Shown: positions 55,815 to 64,000 of the stretch, one piece after another
Position numbering within the stretch: the stretch's first letter is position 1
How the letters are laid out: every line of letters starts with the position of its first letter
DNA from: Vreelandella venusta
Lineage (GTDB): Bacteria > Pseudomonadota > Gammaproteobacteria > Pseudomonadales > Halomonadaceae
Length of the DNA: 64,000 nucleotides
Direction of reading: 5' to 3'
NCBI RefSeq assembly: GCF_007989605.1
Contig: NZ_BJUL01000003.1
Location: 186,001-250,000, forward strand
Notes under the pieces: model-generated
Database searches by the model: none
What the model saw: the letters and a program-made list of their open reading frames with translations, nothing else
What the model was told of the DNA's origin: nothing
Program-made: the position numbers and the translations under genes

Positions 55815-58256
55815 CGCCTCTGTCCGCTCACGCTCGTCTCGGCGCAGTTCTGCTTCTGTCGGGCGCGGAGCGGGTTTTGGCGGCGCGGGCCGTTTACGTG
55901 GGCTATCGCCGCTTTCATCGCTACTATCCCCTGCCCAGCTCTTGTCACCCGGCTCATCGAGCGTGAAATCCGTGCCGGTGCGCTCTTTTCCTGCAGGCTC
56001 TTCTCTCCCAGTCTCACCGGGCTTACGATCTTGCCGACCATCTTCTGAACGCGCCTCCATGCTGACACTGAGACGCGGTACGCCTAGATCGATTTCCTGC
56101 GCTTCCATGCGTTGCTTCAGTAACAGGTTAAAAGCTCGCGATACGTCCCACTGCATTTCGGGTGCTGTACGAAAACGCATGCGCAAAATAGGACAACCAT
56201 CTTCAAAGCCCTGCACGCCCTGCATTTCTAAAGGCGACCAAATATAGTGGCGCATCATGGGGTCTTTGCGTAACTCTTGCGCGGTCTCTTGCATCAGCGT
56301 AATTGCATCATCAATTTTCATCGCATAAGGGATACGAATCCGCATCAGCGCAATACCGAACTGACGCGACATGTTATGAATCGACTCAATACGACTAAAG
56401 GTAATAATGTGGACAACACCATCTAAATCACGCAGCTTCACAGTACGTAGCGTTAAGCCCTCAACGGTCCCCATATGGCCATTAATCTGAACGAAGTCAT
56501 CAACCGCCAGGGAGTCTTCGATCAGAATAAAGATCCCGGTGATTAAATCCTGCACCAACGTTTGGGCACCAAAACCAATCGCCAGACCGATGACACCCGC
56601 ACCCGCGAGCAGTGGTGTGACATTAACACCAAGGTTTGCTAGCCCGGCAATCACCGCAATAATCAAAATCGTCACAAAAATAACATTACGGATCATCGGC
56701 GTGATGGTTTGCGCCCGAGCTTGATTCACTCGCCTACCGCGAGAGCGTGCGGAGGACGTTAGCGCCCGCTGAATAGCCGTATCAGCAAAGATCCATACCA
56801 GCCAAGCCAGCAGCACAGTTGCCCCCAGACTTATCAAGGCTTGGCCAATACGGGCACTGGCTACCGCTTGCTGACCAAGGCCAAACAGCGAACCGCCCCA
56901 AACCTGCATAAACAGTTCAGCGAACACCATCCAGGCGCAAAGGTGGGCAAGGACAAAGCCAAAGCGCTCTAAACGCTTACGATATTGGCTGTAACGACGC
57001 CGATGACGGCGTTTACCCAAGCGCTCAGACTGACGTCTCAGCAAGCCAGTTACCACTAACGTCAACACTAATAAGCTTGCCGAGATAATCGAGCGCGCAA
57101 GCGCTGTACCCACATCACCCACGGTAATAAAGATCGCCAGTAATGAGCCACCGACCATCAGCAGTGCAGGAATATGCCAAAGGCCGCCCAGCGCACGGAT
57201 CATCTCAACGGCGGCACTGGCATCACGGCGCTGCTTGTAAGGACGGTTGCAGATCAAGTGACGAACAGGTCGTTTAAATTTAAAGATAAAGCGCGCTGAA
57301 AGCAGCGCAGCCAACATATTCGCAAGCACCGACACTAAGCTGGAAAGCTCACTACCCAGCAACTCGACCAAGCGAGTGGAGTTCACCGCATCGCCTAAGG
57401 CGATTAATGCGCCAATGACAAACAGACCCCGTAAGGCTTTTTGTTGCAGCACCTGTACCGCTGTAAAACGATGGCCGCGGCTGAAAAACGCAATAACCGT
57501 TTCAATCACTACCGACAACGCGCGACCGCACACACAAACGTAAGCCAGAACCAACACAACCGTTCGGCCTGGGCTGTAAGGTAATATCTGCCCAATCCCT
57601 AGGGTAATCGCGAATGACAGTGCCCAAGGCAGCATGCGGCGTAAAAAGTGCACTGCCAATAACCATGCTTTCGGGTCTCGAGGCAAATCAAGCGGCCATT
57701 CTCGTCGTGTGGCGATCAAACGCCCAAACGCAATCATGACGACCAGCAGCGTCCCCCAAATAACACCAAGGACGGCGCCTTCGGCCACTGCACGTAGCGC
57801 CTCCCCCTGGTCAGCACCATCATTTAATGCGCGTAAGTCGGCAGCCCCTTGAACCAATTGTCGTGACCATTCATCAACTGGCGAGTCACCAGCTTGAGCC
57901 TGCTCGCCAATATCGGTCAGCGTATCGGCTAATGCGCCTAGCAGGCCTTGATGAACGATTTTGTCCTCTTCGCCAGCCTCGGTGGCAAGCTGCAATTCAC
58001 GCAGGGAGTCGAGCAGCGCTCTACGCTGCTCTTCATTTTCCAGCATTGCGATCACATCGCTAAGCGAGCTTTGGAAGCGTTCACTACTGACACTTTGCTC
58101 TTCTGATGCATCATTGCCTCCCCCCAGGCTTGGCAGAGAAACGCTCTGCGCCTGCGCGAAGGTCATCACACCTATGAGTAGCGTCAAAAAAACGCCTAAC
58201 ACGATATTGATTGTCCAGTGCTGTCGCACGCTTGACTCCCGAAAATAAACCGGCAT
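55731..58256 (-). CDS. MscS-family mechanosensitive ion channel (large, MscK/MscM-like)
   Basis: An 841-residue channel with an N-terminal signal peptide, a periplasmic helical region, about nine membrane helices, and the MscS core: pore-lining TM3 with LLAGAGVIGLAIGFGAQTLV near residues 555-575 and the beta domain DFVQINGHMGTVEGLTLRTV. The C-terminal tail of about 90 residues is rich in charged and Pro residues. It opens on hypo-osmotic shock to release ions. Convergent overlap with the J-like gene. Such channels suit a halophile or osmotolerant host. Confidence 0.95.
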   Translation of the reverse strand: MPVYFRESSVRQHWTINIVLGVFLTLLIGVMTFAQAQSVSLPSLGGGNDASEEQSVSSERFQSSLSDVIAMLENEEQRRALLDSLRELQLATEAGEEDKIVHQGLLGALADTLTDIGEQAQAGDSPVDEWSRQLVQGAADLRALNDGADQGEALRAVAEGAVLGVIWGTLLVVMIAFGRLIATRREWPLDLPRDPKAWLLAVHFLRRMLPWALSFAITLGIGQILPYSPGRTVVLVLAYVCVCGRALSVVIETVIAFFSRGHRFTAVQVLQQKALRGLFVIGALIALGDAVNSTRLVELLGSELSSLVSVLANMLAALLSARFIFKFKRPVRHLICNRPYKQRRDASAAVEMIRALGGLWHIPALLMVGGSLLAIFITVGDVGTALARSIISASLLVLTLVVTGLLRRQSERLGKRRHRRRYSQYRKRLERFGFVLAHLCAWMVFAELFMQVWGGSLFGLGQQAVASARIGQALISLGATVLLAWLVWIFADTAIQRALTSSARSRGRRVNQARAQTITPMIRNVIFVTILIIAVIAGLANLGVNVTPLLAGAGVIGLAIGFGAQTLVQDLITGIFILIEDSLAVDDFVQINGHMGTVEGLTLRTVKLRDLDGVVHIITFSRIESIHNMSRQFGIALMRIRIPYAMKIDDAITLMQETAQELRKDPMMRHYIWSPLEMQGVQGFEDGCPILRMRFRTAPEMQWDVSRAFNLLLKQRMEAQEIDLGVPRLSVSMEARSEDGRQDRKPGETGREEPAGKERTGTDFTLDEPGDKSWAGDSSDESGDSPRKRPAPPKPAPRPTEAELRRDERERTEASSHAKSKAQGEPKGETYASTYGQQGDE

Positions 58257-58357
58257 AACACGCCGATTAGTTAGCGTTTACTTAACTTTATACTCTCAGC
58301 CTTAATGCGTGACTATGATAGGCTGTTGGCTTAAACGTTCACCTCAAGGATACCGAG

Positions 58358-59365
58358 ATGACGCTGCAAGCCCCTCCTAAGCGTACAAACAGTGATGGAA
58401 AAACAAGGCGTGTCGGTGTGGAAATCGAATTCGCCGGACTTCCACCGCATGATACCGCTGAACTGGTACGCGAACTATTTGGGGGTGAGCTTAACGTGGT
58501 AAGTCCCCACCGGCTACTGGTTGAAGCGACACGATGGGGCGAGTTCGGTATTGAGCTGGATACCCAATATGCTCACCCCGATAAGACGTTACTGGAAGAA
58601 CACCATGAAAGCGATAGCGAATGGGCACGCCAGCAGCACCATCGGCGAATAGAGTTCCATCAAAAAACCCGTGAACTGATTGGCGACATGGTAACAGGCT
58701 TAGTGCCTACGGAAATTGTCTGTCCGCCGATCCCCTGGGATAAGTTAGCTGAACTAGACCAACTATTTAGTGCCCTGCGCGACAAGGGCGCGAAAGGTAC
58801 GGATGCCAGTTTGCTCTACGGATTTGGGCTGCATCTCAACCCTGAAGTAGAGCGGTTTGAGGTTGATTACCTTCTAGCCATGATGCAAGCCTACTTGCTT
58901 CTCGCCAGTTGGCTGCGCGATGAAATCAAAGTCGACATTACCCGTGAAGTACTACCTCACGCTAACCCATTTCATAAAGAGTACGCCCTTAAAGTCCTGG
59001 ATTCTGGTTATCAGCCTGATTTAGATACGTTTATCGATGACTATCTGCACTATAACCCAACACGCAATCGAGAGCTGGATTTACTGCCGCTGTTTGCGCA
59101 CCTGCGTCCTGACCATCCCAATGAGCTGCTGCATAGCCAACTCACTAAACCACGCCCGACATTTCATTACCGGCTACCCAATGCGCAGCTTTCTCAGCCC
59201 GGCTGGGGGTCGGTTGTGGAGTGGAATCGCTGGGTTGAGGTAGAAAAGCTAGCCGCAAACAGTGAGGTGCTGCGCGCTCGCTGCGATGAGTATATTGCTG
59301 AACACAGTCAACCTTGGTGGAAACGCTGTAAAACGAAGCTGCTTGGCCTATTTAAGTCATCCTAA
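58358..59365 (+). CDS. Amidoligase-family enzyme
   Basis: A 335-residue ATP-grasp-like ligase of the amidoligase (COOH-NH2 ligase) family. The start VGVEIEFAGLPPHDTAELVR contains the catalytic GxEIE(F/Y) motif and FHQKTRELIGDMVTGLVPTE follows in the core. It joins a carboxylate and an amine, probably glutamate-like. The ATG at 58358 follows AAGGA. It is 29 bases before a class I glutamine amidotransferase gene, a pairing described for this family in gamma-glutamyl cycles; product unknown. Confidence 0.88.
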   Translation: MTLQAPPKRTNSDGKTRRVGVEIEFAGLPPHDTAELVRELFGGELNVVSPHRLLVEATRWGEFGIELDTQYAHPDKTLLEEHHESDSEWARQQHHRRIEFHQKTRELIGDMVTGLVPTEIVCPPIPWDKLAELDQLFSALRDKGAKGTDASLLYGFGLHLNPEVERFEVDYLLAMMQAYLLLASWLRDEIKVDITREVLPHANPFHKEYALKVLDSGYQPDLDTFIDDYLHYNPTRNRELDLLPLFAHLRPDHPNELLHSQLTKPRPTFHYRLPNAQLSQPGWGSVVEWNRWVEVEKLAANSEVLRARCDEYIAEHSQPWWKRCKTKLLGLFKSS

Positions 59366-59394
59366 ACACACTGCCTGAGTGAGAACGTGCCGGC

Positions 59395-60066
59395 ATGTCT
59401 CGACCGCTTATTGGGATTACAACCTCTGATCAAAAAAGCCACCTAGCGTGGTGGTTTGACTGGTTCGCCGTATGGCGACATGGTGGCAAACCGCTTCGCT
59501 TGTCCCCGTCACGCCCCTTGCCTGCCCATCTTGACGGGCTAATTATTGGCGGTGGCGATGATATTCAAGCGCACCTTTACGGCGGTGAAGTACAGCTGGA
59601 TGTGCGGCTGGACCCTGCCCGCGATGAATTGGAACTCAGCCTACTCGGCCGATTTATTCCACAAAACACTCCGGTATTGGGAATTTGCCGAGGAGCTCAG
59701 CTCATCAACGTCCATCTGGGAGGTACCCTCGACCCTGATATTTATACTACCCACGAAGGCCTGAAACGACGGCGCACGGTGCTACCGCGCAAGACAGTAG
59801 ATATTGTCGGGGGAAGTAAGCTTTATCAACTATTAGGCGTCACATGGTGTCGTGTGAATAGCCTGCACCACCAGGCGGTCAATCAGGCAGGTAACGGCAT
59901 CAATATTGTCGCCCGCGACCGGGACGGACTAGTACAGGGAATTGAGTCCACAAAACATGATTTTCTAATTGGCGTGCAGTGGCATCCTGAGTGGCTTATT
60001 TTCAACCGCCCCCAGCAACGTTTAATTAGTGCACTGGTGGCGGCAGCGAAACAAGGCACACATTAG
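59395..60066 (+). CDS. Class I glutamine amidotransferase-like hydrolase (peptidase C26)
   Basis: A 223-residue enzyme of the PuuD-like (gamma-glutamyl hydrolase) group. The catalytic nucleophile Cys is in LGICRGAQLINVHLGG, the His/Glu pair in VQWHPEWLIF. It hydrolyses gamma-glutamyl bonds. Following the amidoligase gene, the two likely form one pathway that adds and removes a gamma-glutamyl-type group. Substrate unknown. Confidence 0.9.
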   Translation: MSRPLIGITTSDQKSHLAWWFDWFAVWRHGGKPLRLSPSRPLPAHLDGLIIGGGDDIQAHLYGGEVQLDVRLDPARDELELSLLGRFIPQNTPVLGICRGAQLINVHLGGTLDPDIYTTHEGLKRRRTVLPRKTVDIVGGSKLYQLLGVTWCRVNSLHHQAVNQAGNGINIVARDRDGLVQGIESTKHDFLIGVQWHPEWLIFNRPQQRLISALVAAAKQGTH

Positions 60067-60087
60067 CAACCTACGTACTGCCTCTGA

Positions 60088-60591
60088 CTAGCCTTTTAAG
60101 GCTGCCAGCGCGGCTTCATAATCAGGCTCATTTTTCAGCTCGCTGACCAGCTCACTGTGCAACACGCGATTATCTGCATCGAGCACTACCACGGCACGGG
60201 CGCACAATCCTTCCATTGCACTATTCGCCAATGCGACACCCCACGCTTCTTGGAACTCTCGATGGCGGAAGGTAGACAAGGTTTCAACGTTATCCAACCC
60301 TTCTGCGCCACAAAAGCGCTTGGCCGCAAATGGCAGGTCAGCAGACACCACCAGTACCACGGTATTATCCAATTGCGCGGCCAGTTCATTAAACCGTCGA
60401 GTAGACACCGCACAAGTGGGCGTATCGACACTCGGGATAATATTCAGTACTTTGCGCTTGCCCGAATACGTATCAAGGGTAACATCTTCTAAATTAGCAT
60501 TGGTCAGCGTCATCAGCGGCGCAGTTTGACCTGGAGCAGGTAGCGTTCCCGCCACATCCATCGGCTCGCCAGCACGGGTTATCTGTTGCAT
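60088..60591 (-). CDS. tpx: Thiol peroxidase
   Basis: A 167-residue atypical two-Cys peroxiredoxin. The peroxidatic Cys60 is in SVDTPTCAVSTRRF and the resolving Cys94 in AKRFCGAEGL, matching Cys61/Cys95 of E. coli Tpx. It reduces hydrogen and alkyl peroxides, taking electrons from thioredoxin. Length and start at ATG 60591 fit the family. It is divergent from the next amidotransferase gene. Confidence 0.97.
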   Translation of the reverse strand: MQQITRAGEPMDVAGTLPAPGQTAPLMTLTNANLEDVTLDTYSGKRKVLNIIPSVDTPTCAVSTRRFNELAAQLDNTVVLVVSADLPFAAKRFCGAEGLDNVETLSTFRHREFQEAWGVALANSAMEGLCARAVVVLDADNRVLHSELVSELKNEPDYEAALAALKG

Positions 60592-60713
60592 ATTAAGCTC
60601 CTAATATAAAGTGAAAACGGTGTATGGTGAGAGCTATCACCTTACAGGGTAATGCCTTAACGGGGCTAACCTTTCCTCCCTAACCTTCCCTTAGACAGGA
60701 TAACGAGAACGCC

Positions 60714-61430
60714 ATGGCCTCTTTAGTTATTATCAAAACCGGTGATGCTTTCCCTGAAGTGGTCGATCAATACGGTGATTTCGAGCAACTCTTTATCAAT
60801 CAGCTTTCGACGTCACTTCCGACCGACCTGTCACTCAGGGTTTGGGATGCGCGCAAACAAGGCGTTCCTCCTACCCCCAGTTCATTCGCCGGCATTATGC
60901 TCACGGGTTCCCACAGTATGGTGAGCGAACAGGAGCCATGGAGCGAAGCACTAAAACCTTGGCTTGAGCAGGCGTTAGCCGAGAACGTCCCGATGCTTGG
61001 TGTGTGTTACGGCCACCAGTTGATGGCTTCAGCATTCGGCGGTATTAGCGATTACCACCCTGCAGGCAGAGAGTCAGGAACCCGCAAAGTACAGCTGACC
61101 CAAGCAGGTCATCAAGACCCTCTGTTTAGCAAGCTCCCCACACACTTCTCGGCTCACCTAACCCACGCCCAGTCGGTCATGCAGCTGCCACCCAACGCCT
61201 CGGTGTTGGCGCATAACTGCCACGATGCTCATCAAGCATTACGTTATGGCCCCCGCCAATGGAGCGTGCAGTTTCATCCAGAATTCACCCAACCAGTGAT
61301 GCATGCTTATATCGAGCGTCAGAAAGCCGCATTGCGCGACCAAGGCGACAATCCTGACGAACTCATTAACGCCATCACTGACACTCAAGCAGCCTCTAGC
61401 CTACTGCGCCATTTCCTGAGCTTTACGTAA
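60714..61430 (+). CDS. GMP synthase-like glutamine amidotransferase
   Basis: A 238-residue class I glutamine amidotransferase. The nucleophile Cys sits in PMLGVCYGHQLMASAFGG, and the late His/Glu in WSVQFHPEFTQPVM. The opening GIMLTGSHSMVSEQEPWSEA is typical of the GuaA-like stand-alone group. It could serve as an ammonia donor or gamma-glutamyl hydrolase. Its 3' end overlaps nfi on the other strand by eight bases. Function unspecified. Confidence 0.9.
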   Translation: MASLVIIKTGDAFPEVVDQYGDFEQLFINQLSTSLPTDLSLRVWDARKQGVPPTPSSFAGIMLTGSHSMVSEQEPWSEALKPWLEQALAENVPMLGVCYGHQLMASAFGGISDYHPAGRESGTRKVQLTQAGHQDPLFSKLPTHFSAHLTHAQSVMQLPPNASVLAHNCHDAHQALRYGPRQWSVQFHPEFTQPVMHAYIERQKAALRDQGDNPDELINAITDTQAASSLLRHFLSFT

Positions 61431-62115
61431 GCCGCTTTTGGTCACGCCTGGACGCAAGTCGGTCCGCTAATCGCGTGGGTTCTGGTAACTTGGTGCGTCC
61501 TAAACAGCGCACCACCCAGTCCAGTGATGTTTCAAGGGATAATCGATGTCCAGGCGATACGAACACTGGCTTCACATTTTTCCGCGAGCGTAGCACAGCA
61601 CCAATCACCTCGTTACCTGATGTTAGCGGCACCCAGTCTCCCTGCGTGTTTCCCACCTCTTCATGCTGCCCCGTTAATCGGGACTTAGCGATGCCGATCG
61701 TCGGTAAATTTAGCCATAGTCCCAGGTGAGCAGCGACACCCAGCCGCCGAGGATGCGCAATCCCCTGCCCGTCGACCATTACCAGTTCGGGTGTGATCGC
61801 AAGTTTTGCGAATGCCTCCAGGGCGGCCGGGATCTCGCGAAAAGAGAGCAGCCCGGGAATATAAGGCATCCGTGTTGGCTCACGATGAACCACCTGCTCT
61901 ACCATAGTTAGATGCTGTGGGGTGTCAGGCTGCCATTTCAGGACAACAATTGCCGCACGAGTGATCTCACCGTCCGCTTCAAACCCAATATCGACCCCAG
62001 CAATGTGATGTACAGAGCCGATACGATCCGTGGTTTCAAGTCGTTTCGCCAGCACTTTTTGCAGCGCTACGGCTTCTTTTGGAGCTAAATTCCAGTCATG
62101 TAGCGGTGCGTCCAT
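61423..62115 (-). CDS. nfi: Endonuclease V
   Basis: A 230-residue endonuclease V that nicks DNA one nucleotide past deaminated bases such as hypoxanthine. MPYIPGLLSFREIPA, MVDGQGIAHPRRLGVAAHLG and the early VDIGFE Asp are family motifs, with Asp and Glu metal ligands visible. Cytosolic DNA repair enzyme. Gene stands alone, convergent with the GMP synthase-like gene. Length is usual. Confidence 0.95.
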   Translation of the reverse strand: MDAPLHDWNLAPKEAVALQKVLAKRLETTDRIGSVHHIAGVDIGFEADGEITRAAIVVLKWQPDTPQHLTMVEQVVHREPTRMPYIPGLLSFREIPAALEAFAKLAITPELVMVDGQGIAHPRRLGVAAHLGLWLNLPTIGIAKSRLTGQHEEVGNTQGDWVPLTSGNEVIGAVLRSRKNVKPVFVSPGHRLSLETSLDWVVRCLGRTKLPEPTRLADRLASRRDQKRLT

Positions 62116-62181
62116 GCAGCCTCCTTTTACTGAACCATCATCATACTAACGTAGCTCAACTTCTCAGCAGCAATAACAGGC

Positions 62182-62218
62182 AAAAAAAATCCCCTTAAGC
62201 CGCTAGGCGTAAGGGGAT
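62182..62218 (-). terminator. Terminator of the DEAD-box helicase gene
   Basis: On the minus strand TCCCCTTA...TAAGGGGA forms the stem and is followed by eight T (62189-62182). The helicase stop is about 75 bases upstream. Confidence 0.93.
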
Positions 62219-62293
62219 AGAACGATCGTTAAACGTCGTTTTAAAGCACCACTATCTATCTATGGCGCTATACAATAACTTAAGCACAATAAC

Positions 62294-64000
62294 TTAAGCG
62301 CGTTCGCGGCGACGAATCGGCGCATCGCCGTCATCACGACGACGACGTGGAGCACGCTCAGGCGCGCTGTCTTCACTAATTTCTAACGGACGACCTGCGA
62401 CACGGGCACGTGCCATTTTCGCCAGAATAGTGGAAGGCAGGCCACTGGGTAGCTCAACTACCGAGAAAGCGTTGCGGATATCGATCCGACCGATACGGGC
62501 ACCTTCGATGCCACCTTCGTTCGCCAGTGCACCTACCAGCTGACCAGGCTTAACGCCATCCTTATGGCCAACAGAAACACGGTAACGAATCATACCTTCA
62601 CTAGGTGCGCTTGAACGCTCACGACGGCCACCGGACCTACCACCAGGCGCGCCATCACGCGGGGCACGCTCTTTACGCGGGGCTTGCAAGCGACCAATCG
62701 GCGCTTCATCAGCACGCGCCATCGCAGCAAAAGCACAGGCTAATTCAATGGCATCATGGCCTTCTTCCACTAGGCGTTCAACCAGTGCACGCTGCTCTTC
62801 AGCACCTTTGGTCAGGGCCGCTACAACGCGATGATGGAACACGTCATCACGGTGAGCACGAATAGCAGCTTCGTCTGGCAGCGGCATTTCCGTCATTTTC
62901 TGACCGGTAGCCTGCTCCATCCAGCCCACTTTACGGCCTTCACGGAAACCAGCGAACGTAATTGCGATACCGCTACGGCCCGCACGACCGGTACGACCGA
63001 TACGGTGGGTATAGGCTTCTGCGTCTTGTGGCAGATCGTAGTTGATCACGTGCGTAATACGCGGCACGTCAAGACCACGAGCAGCGACGTCGGTCGCAAT
63101 TAGCACATCAACCTTGCTGCGCTTGAGACGTGTAATGGTGCGCTCACGCAGGCTTTGGTCTAGATCGCCAGACAGGCCTGCGGCATTAACGCCACGCGCT
63201 GTTAGCTGCTCAACCAGCGTGGTACAAGCGGCACGAGTACGCACGAAGACAATAGCGGCATCAACCGGCTCAACTTCAAGGATACGTGCCAACGCTTCAA
63301 GCTTAGCGCCACCATCGACGCGTACAATGCGCTGTTCAATGTTTTCACCGGTCGTCGTACGCGACTCAATCGCGACTTTCACCGGGTTAACTAGATAGCG
63401 GTTAACAATGCGCTCAATTTCAGTCGGCAGCGTTGCCGAGAAGAACACACGCTGAGCATCTTTAGGGGTATCGGCAACCACGCGTTTTACGTCGTCGATA
63501 AAGCCCATGCGCAGCATTTCGTCAGCTTCATCCAGCACAAGTGCCGAAAGGCCATCGAGTTTCAGACTACCGCGATCAAGGTGATCGATAATACGGCCAG
63601 GGGTGCCAACAACAACCTGGGCACCGCGCTTTAGTGCGCCTAACTGCTCACGGTACTCTTGGCCGCCACAAAGGATAGCGACTTCAAGGCCCTTGAGGTT
63701 TTGGCCATATTTACTGAACGACGCAGCAACCTGCTGGGCAAGTTCACGGGTCGGAGCCATAACAAGTACTTGAGGCTCACGACGGGTAAGTTCTAAACGC
63801 GATAACAATGGCAATGCAAATGCAGCAGTTTTGCCGGTGCCGGTTTGCGCTTGGCCCAGCATATCGCGGCCTTCCAGCAACGCAGGAATTGTCTGCGCCT
63901 GGATCGGCGAGGGAATTTCGTAGCCTTGTGCTTCAACAGCAGAGAGAACGGCAGGCAACAGAGCAAGATCGCCGAAGCTCGGCGAAGCGACAGAAGTCGA
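62294..64000 (-). CDS. deaD: DEAD-box RNA helicase with DbpA-like RNA-binding domain, 5' end outside window
   Basis: The frame is open to the right edge; the visible text starts SFGDLALLPAVLSA, the Q-motif region, so the true start is beyond 64000. Motifs in order: AQTGTGKT (I), PTRELAQQ (Ia), VLDEADEML (II), SATLP (III), and HRIGRTGRAGRSG (VI). The C-terminal RYRVSVGHKDGVKPGQLVGA is the DbpA/CsdA RNA-binding domain, then an Arg-rich tail. It acts on structured RNA and cold-sensitive ribosome assembly. Symbol is a best guess. Confidence 0.94.
   Translation of the reverse strand, partial: STSVASPSFGDLALLPAVLSAVEAQGYEIPSPIQAQTIPALLEGRDMLGQAQTGTGKTAAFALPLLSRLELTRREPQVLVMAPTRELAQQVAASFSKYGQNLKGLEVAILCGGQEYREQLGALKRGAQVVVGTPGRIIDHLDRGSLKLDGLSALVLDEADEMLRMGFIDDVKRVVADTPKDAQRVFFSATLPTEIERIVNRYLVNPVKVAIESRTTTGENIEQRIVRVDGGAKLEALARILEVEPVDAAIVFVRTRAACTTLVEQLTARGVNAAGLSGDLDQSLRERTITRLKRSKVDVLIATDVAARGLDVPRITHVINYDLPQDAEAYTHRIGRTGRAGRSGIAITFAGFREGRKVGWMEQATGQKMTEMPLPDEAAIRAHRDDVFHHRVVAALTKGAEEQRALVERLVEEGHDAIELACAFAAMARADEAPIGRLQAPRKERAPRDGAPGGRSGGRRERSSAPSEGMIRYRVSVGHKDGVKPGQLVGALANEGGIEGARIGRIDIRNAFSVVELPSGLPSTILAKMARARVAGRPLEISEDSAPERAPRRRRDDGDAPIRRRERA

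Noticed and set aside
55777-56247. Plus-strand 156-codon frame opposite the MscS tail
   Set aside because: Shadow of the charged C-terminal tail of the channel; Ser/Arg/Pro-rich without domain.

Overview
The window reads as chromosomal DNA of a moderately GC-rich, Gram-negative gammaproteobacterium. The bo3-type cyo oxidase operon, tsx-nupC-deoCABD-cdd operon, EmrA/DUF2955 efflux pair, Tpx, endonuclease V and the general protein style point to the Halomonas/Vreelandella group. This is inferred from gene content; no search was run.

Layout. 1-4.7 kb: a MexEF/AcrAB-like RND pump (pump gene cut by the window edge) with a SoxR-type box upstream and a divergent AraC regulator. 5-13.4 kb: mntP, a sigma-factor remnant, two MFS drug exporters with regulators, an arsR-AHSA1-AHSA1 operon, a LysR/azoR divergent pair and a TfoX-like gene. 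13.5-20.6 kb: a patchwork of small, mostly minus-strand genes separated by attC-like recombination sites, with no integrase gene in the window. It looks like a cassette array lacking an integrase (CALIN) and includes a duplicated, internally deleted acetyltransferase cassette and two large cassettes of unknown, possibly HEPN-related proteins. 20.7-23.8 kb: TPP riboswitch-tenA-thiC. 23.9-33.7 kb: a lipoprotein behind a Fur-like box, a DASS carrier, a HlyD/DUF2955 efflux pair, a small beta-barrel protein, an EamA transporter and a DUF4153 membrane protein. 33.9-38.9 kb: cyoABCDE with an ANR/FNR box upstream. 39.1-47.1 kb: deoR and the divergent nucleoside uptake and salvage operon, with two DeoR-like boxes. 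47.1-51.4 kb: a LacI-controlled thuAB sugar locus with a binding protein but no permease. 51.5-64 kb: repeats, a CBS/BON protein, a TerB/J-domain pair, an MscS channel, an amidoligase/glutamine-amidotransferase pair, tpx, another amidotransferase, nfi and a DEAD-box helicase cut by the right edge.

How the parts work together. The deo block is a complete route from outer-membrane nucleoside entry (Tsx-like) through inner-membrane uptake (NupC) and phosphorolysis (DeoA, DeoD, Cdd) to pentose phosphate breakdown (DeoB, DeoC), repressed by DeoR. The cyo block is a complete quinol oxidase with its haem O synthase. TenA and ThiC share one thiamin-sensing leader. The most unusual region is the cassette array, where extrahelical bases and the match between cassette starts and their own attC ends can be read directly from the sequence.
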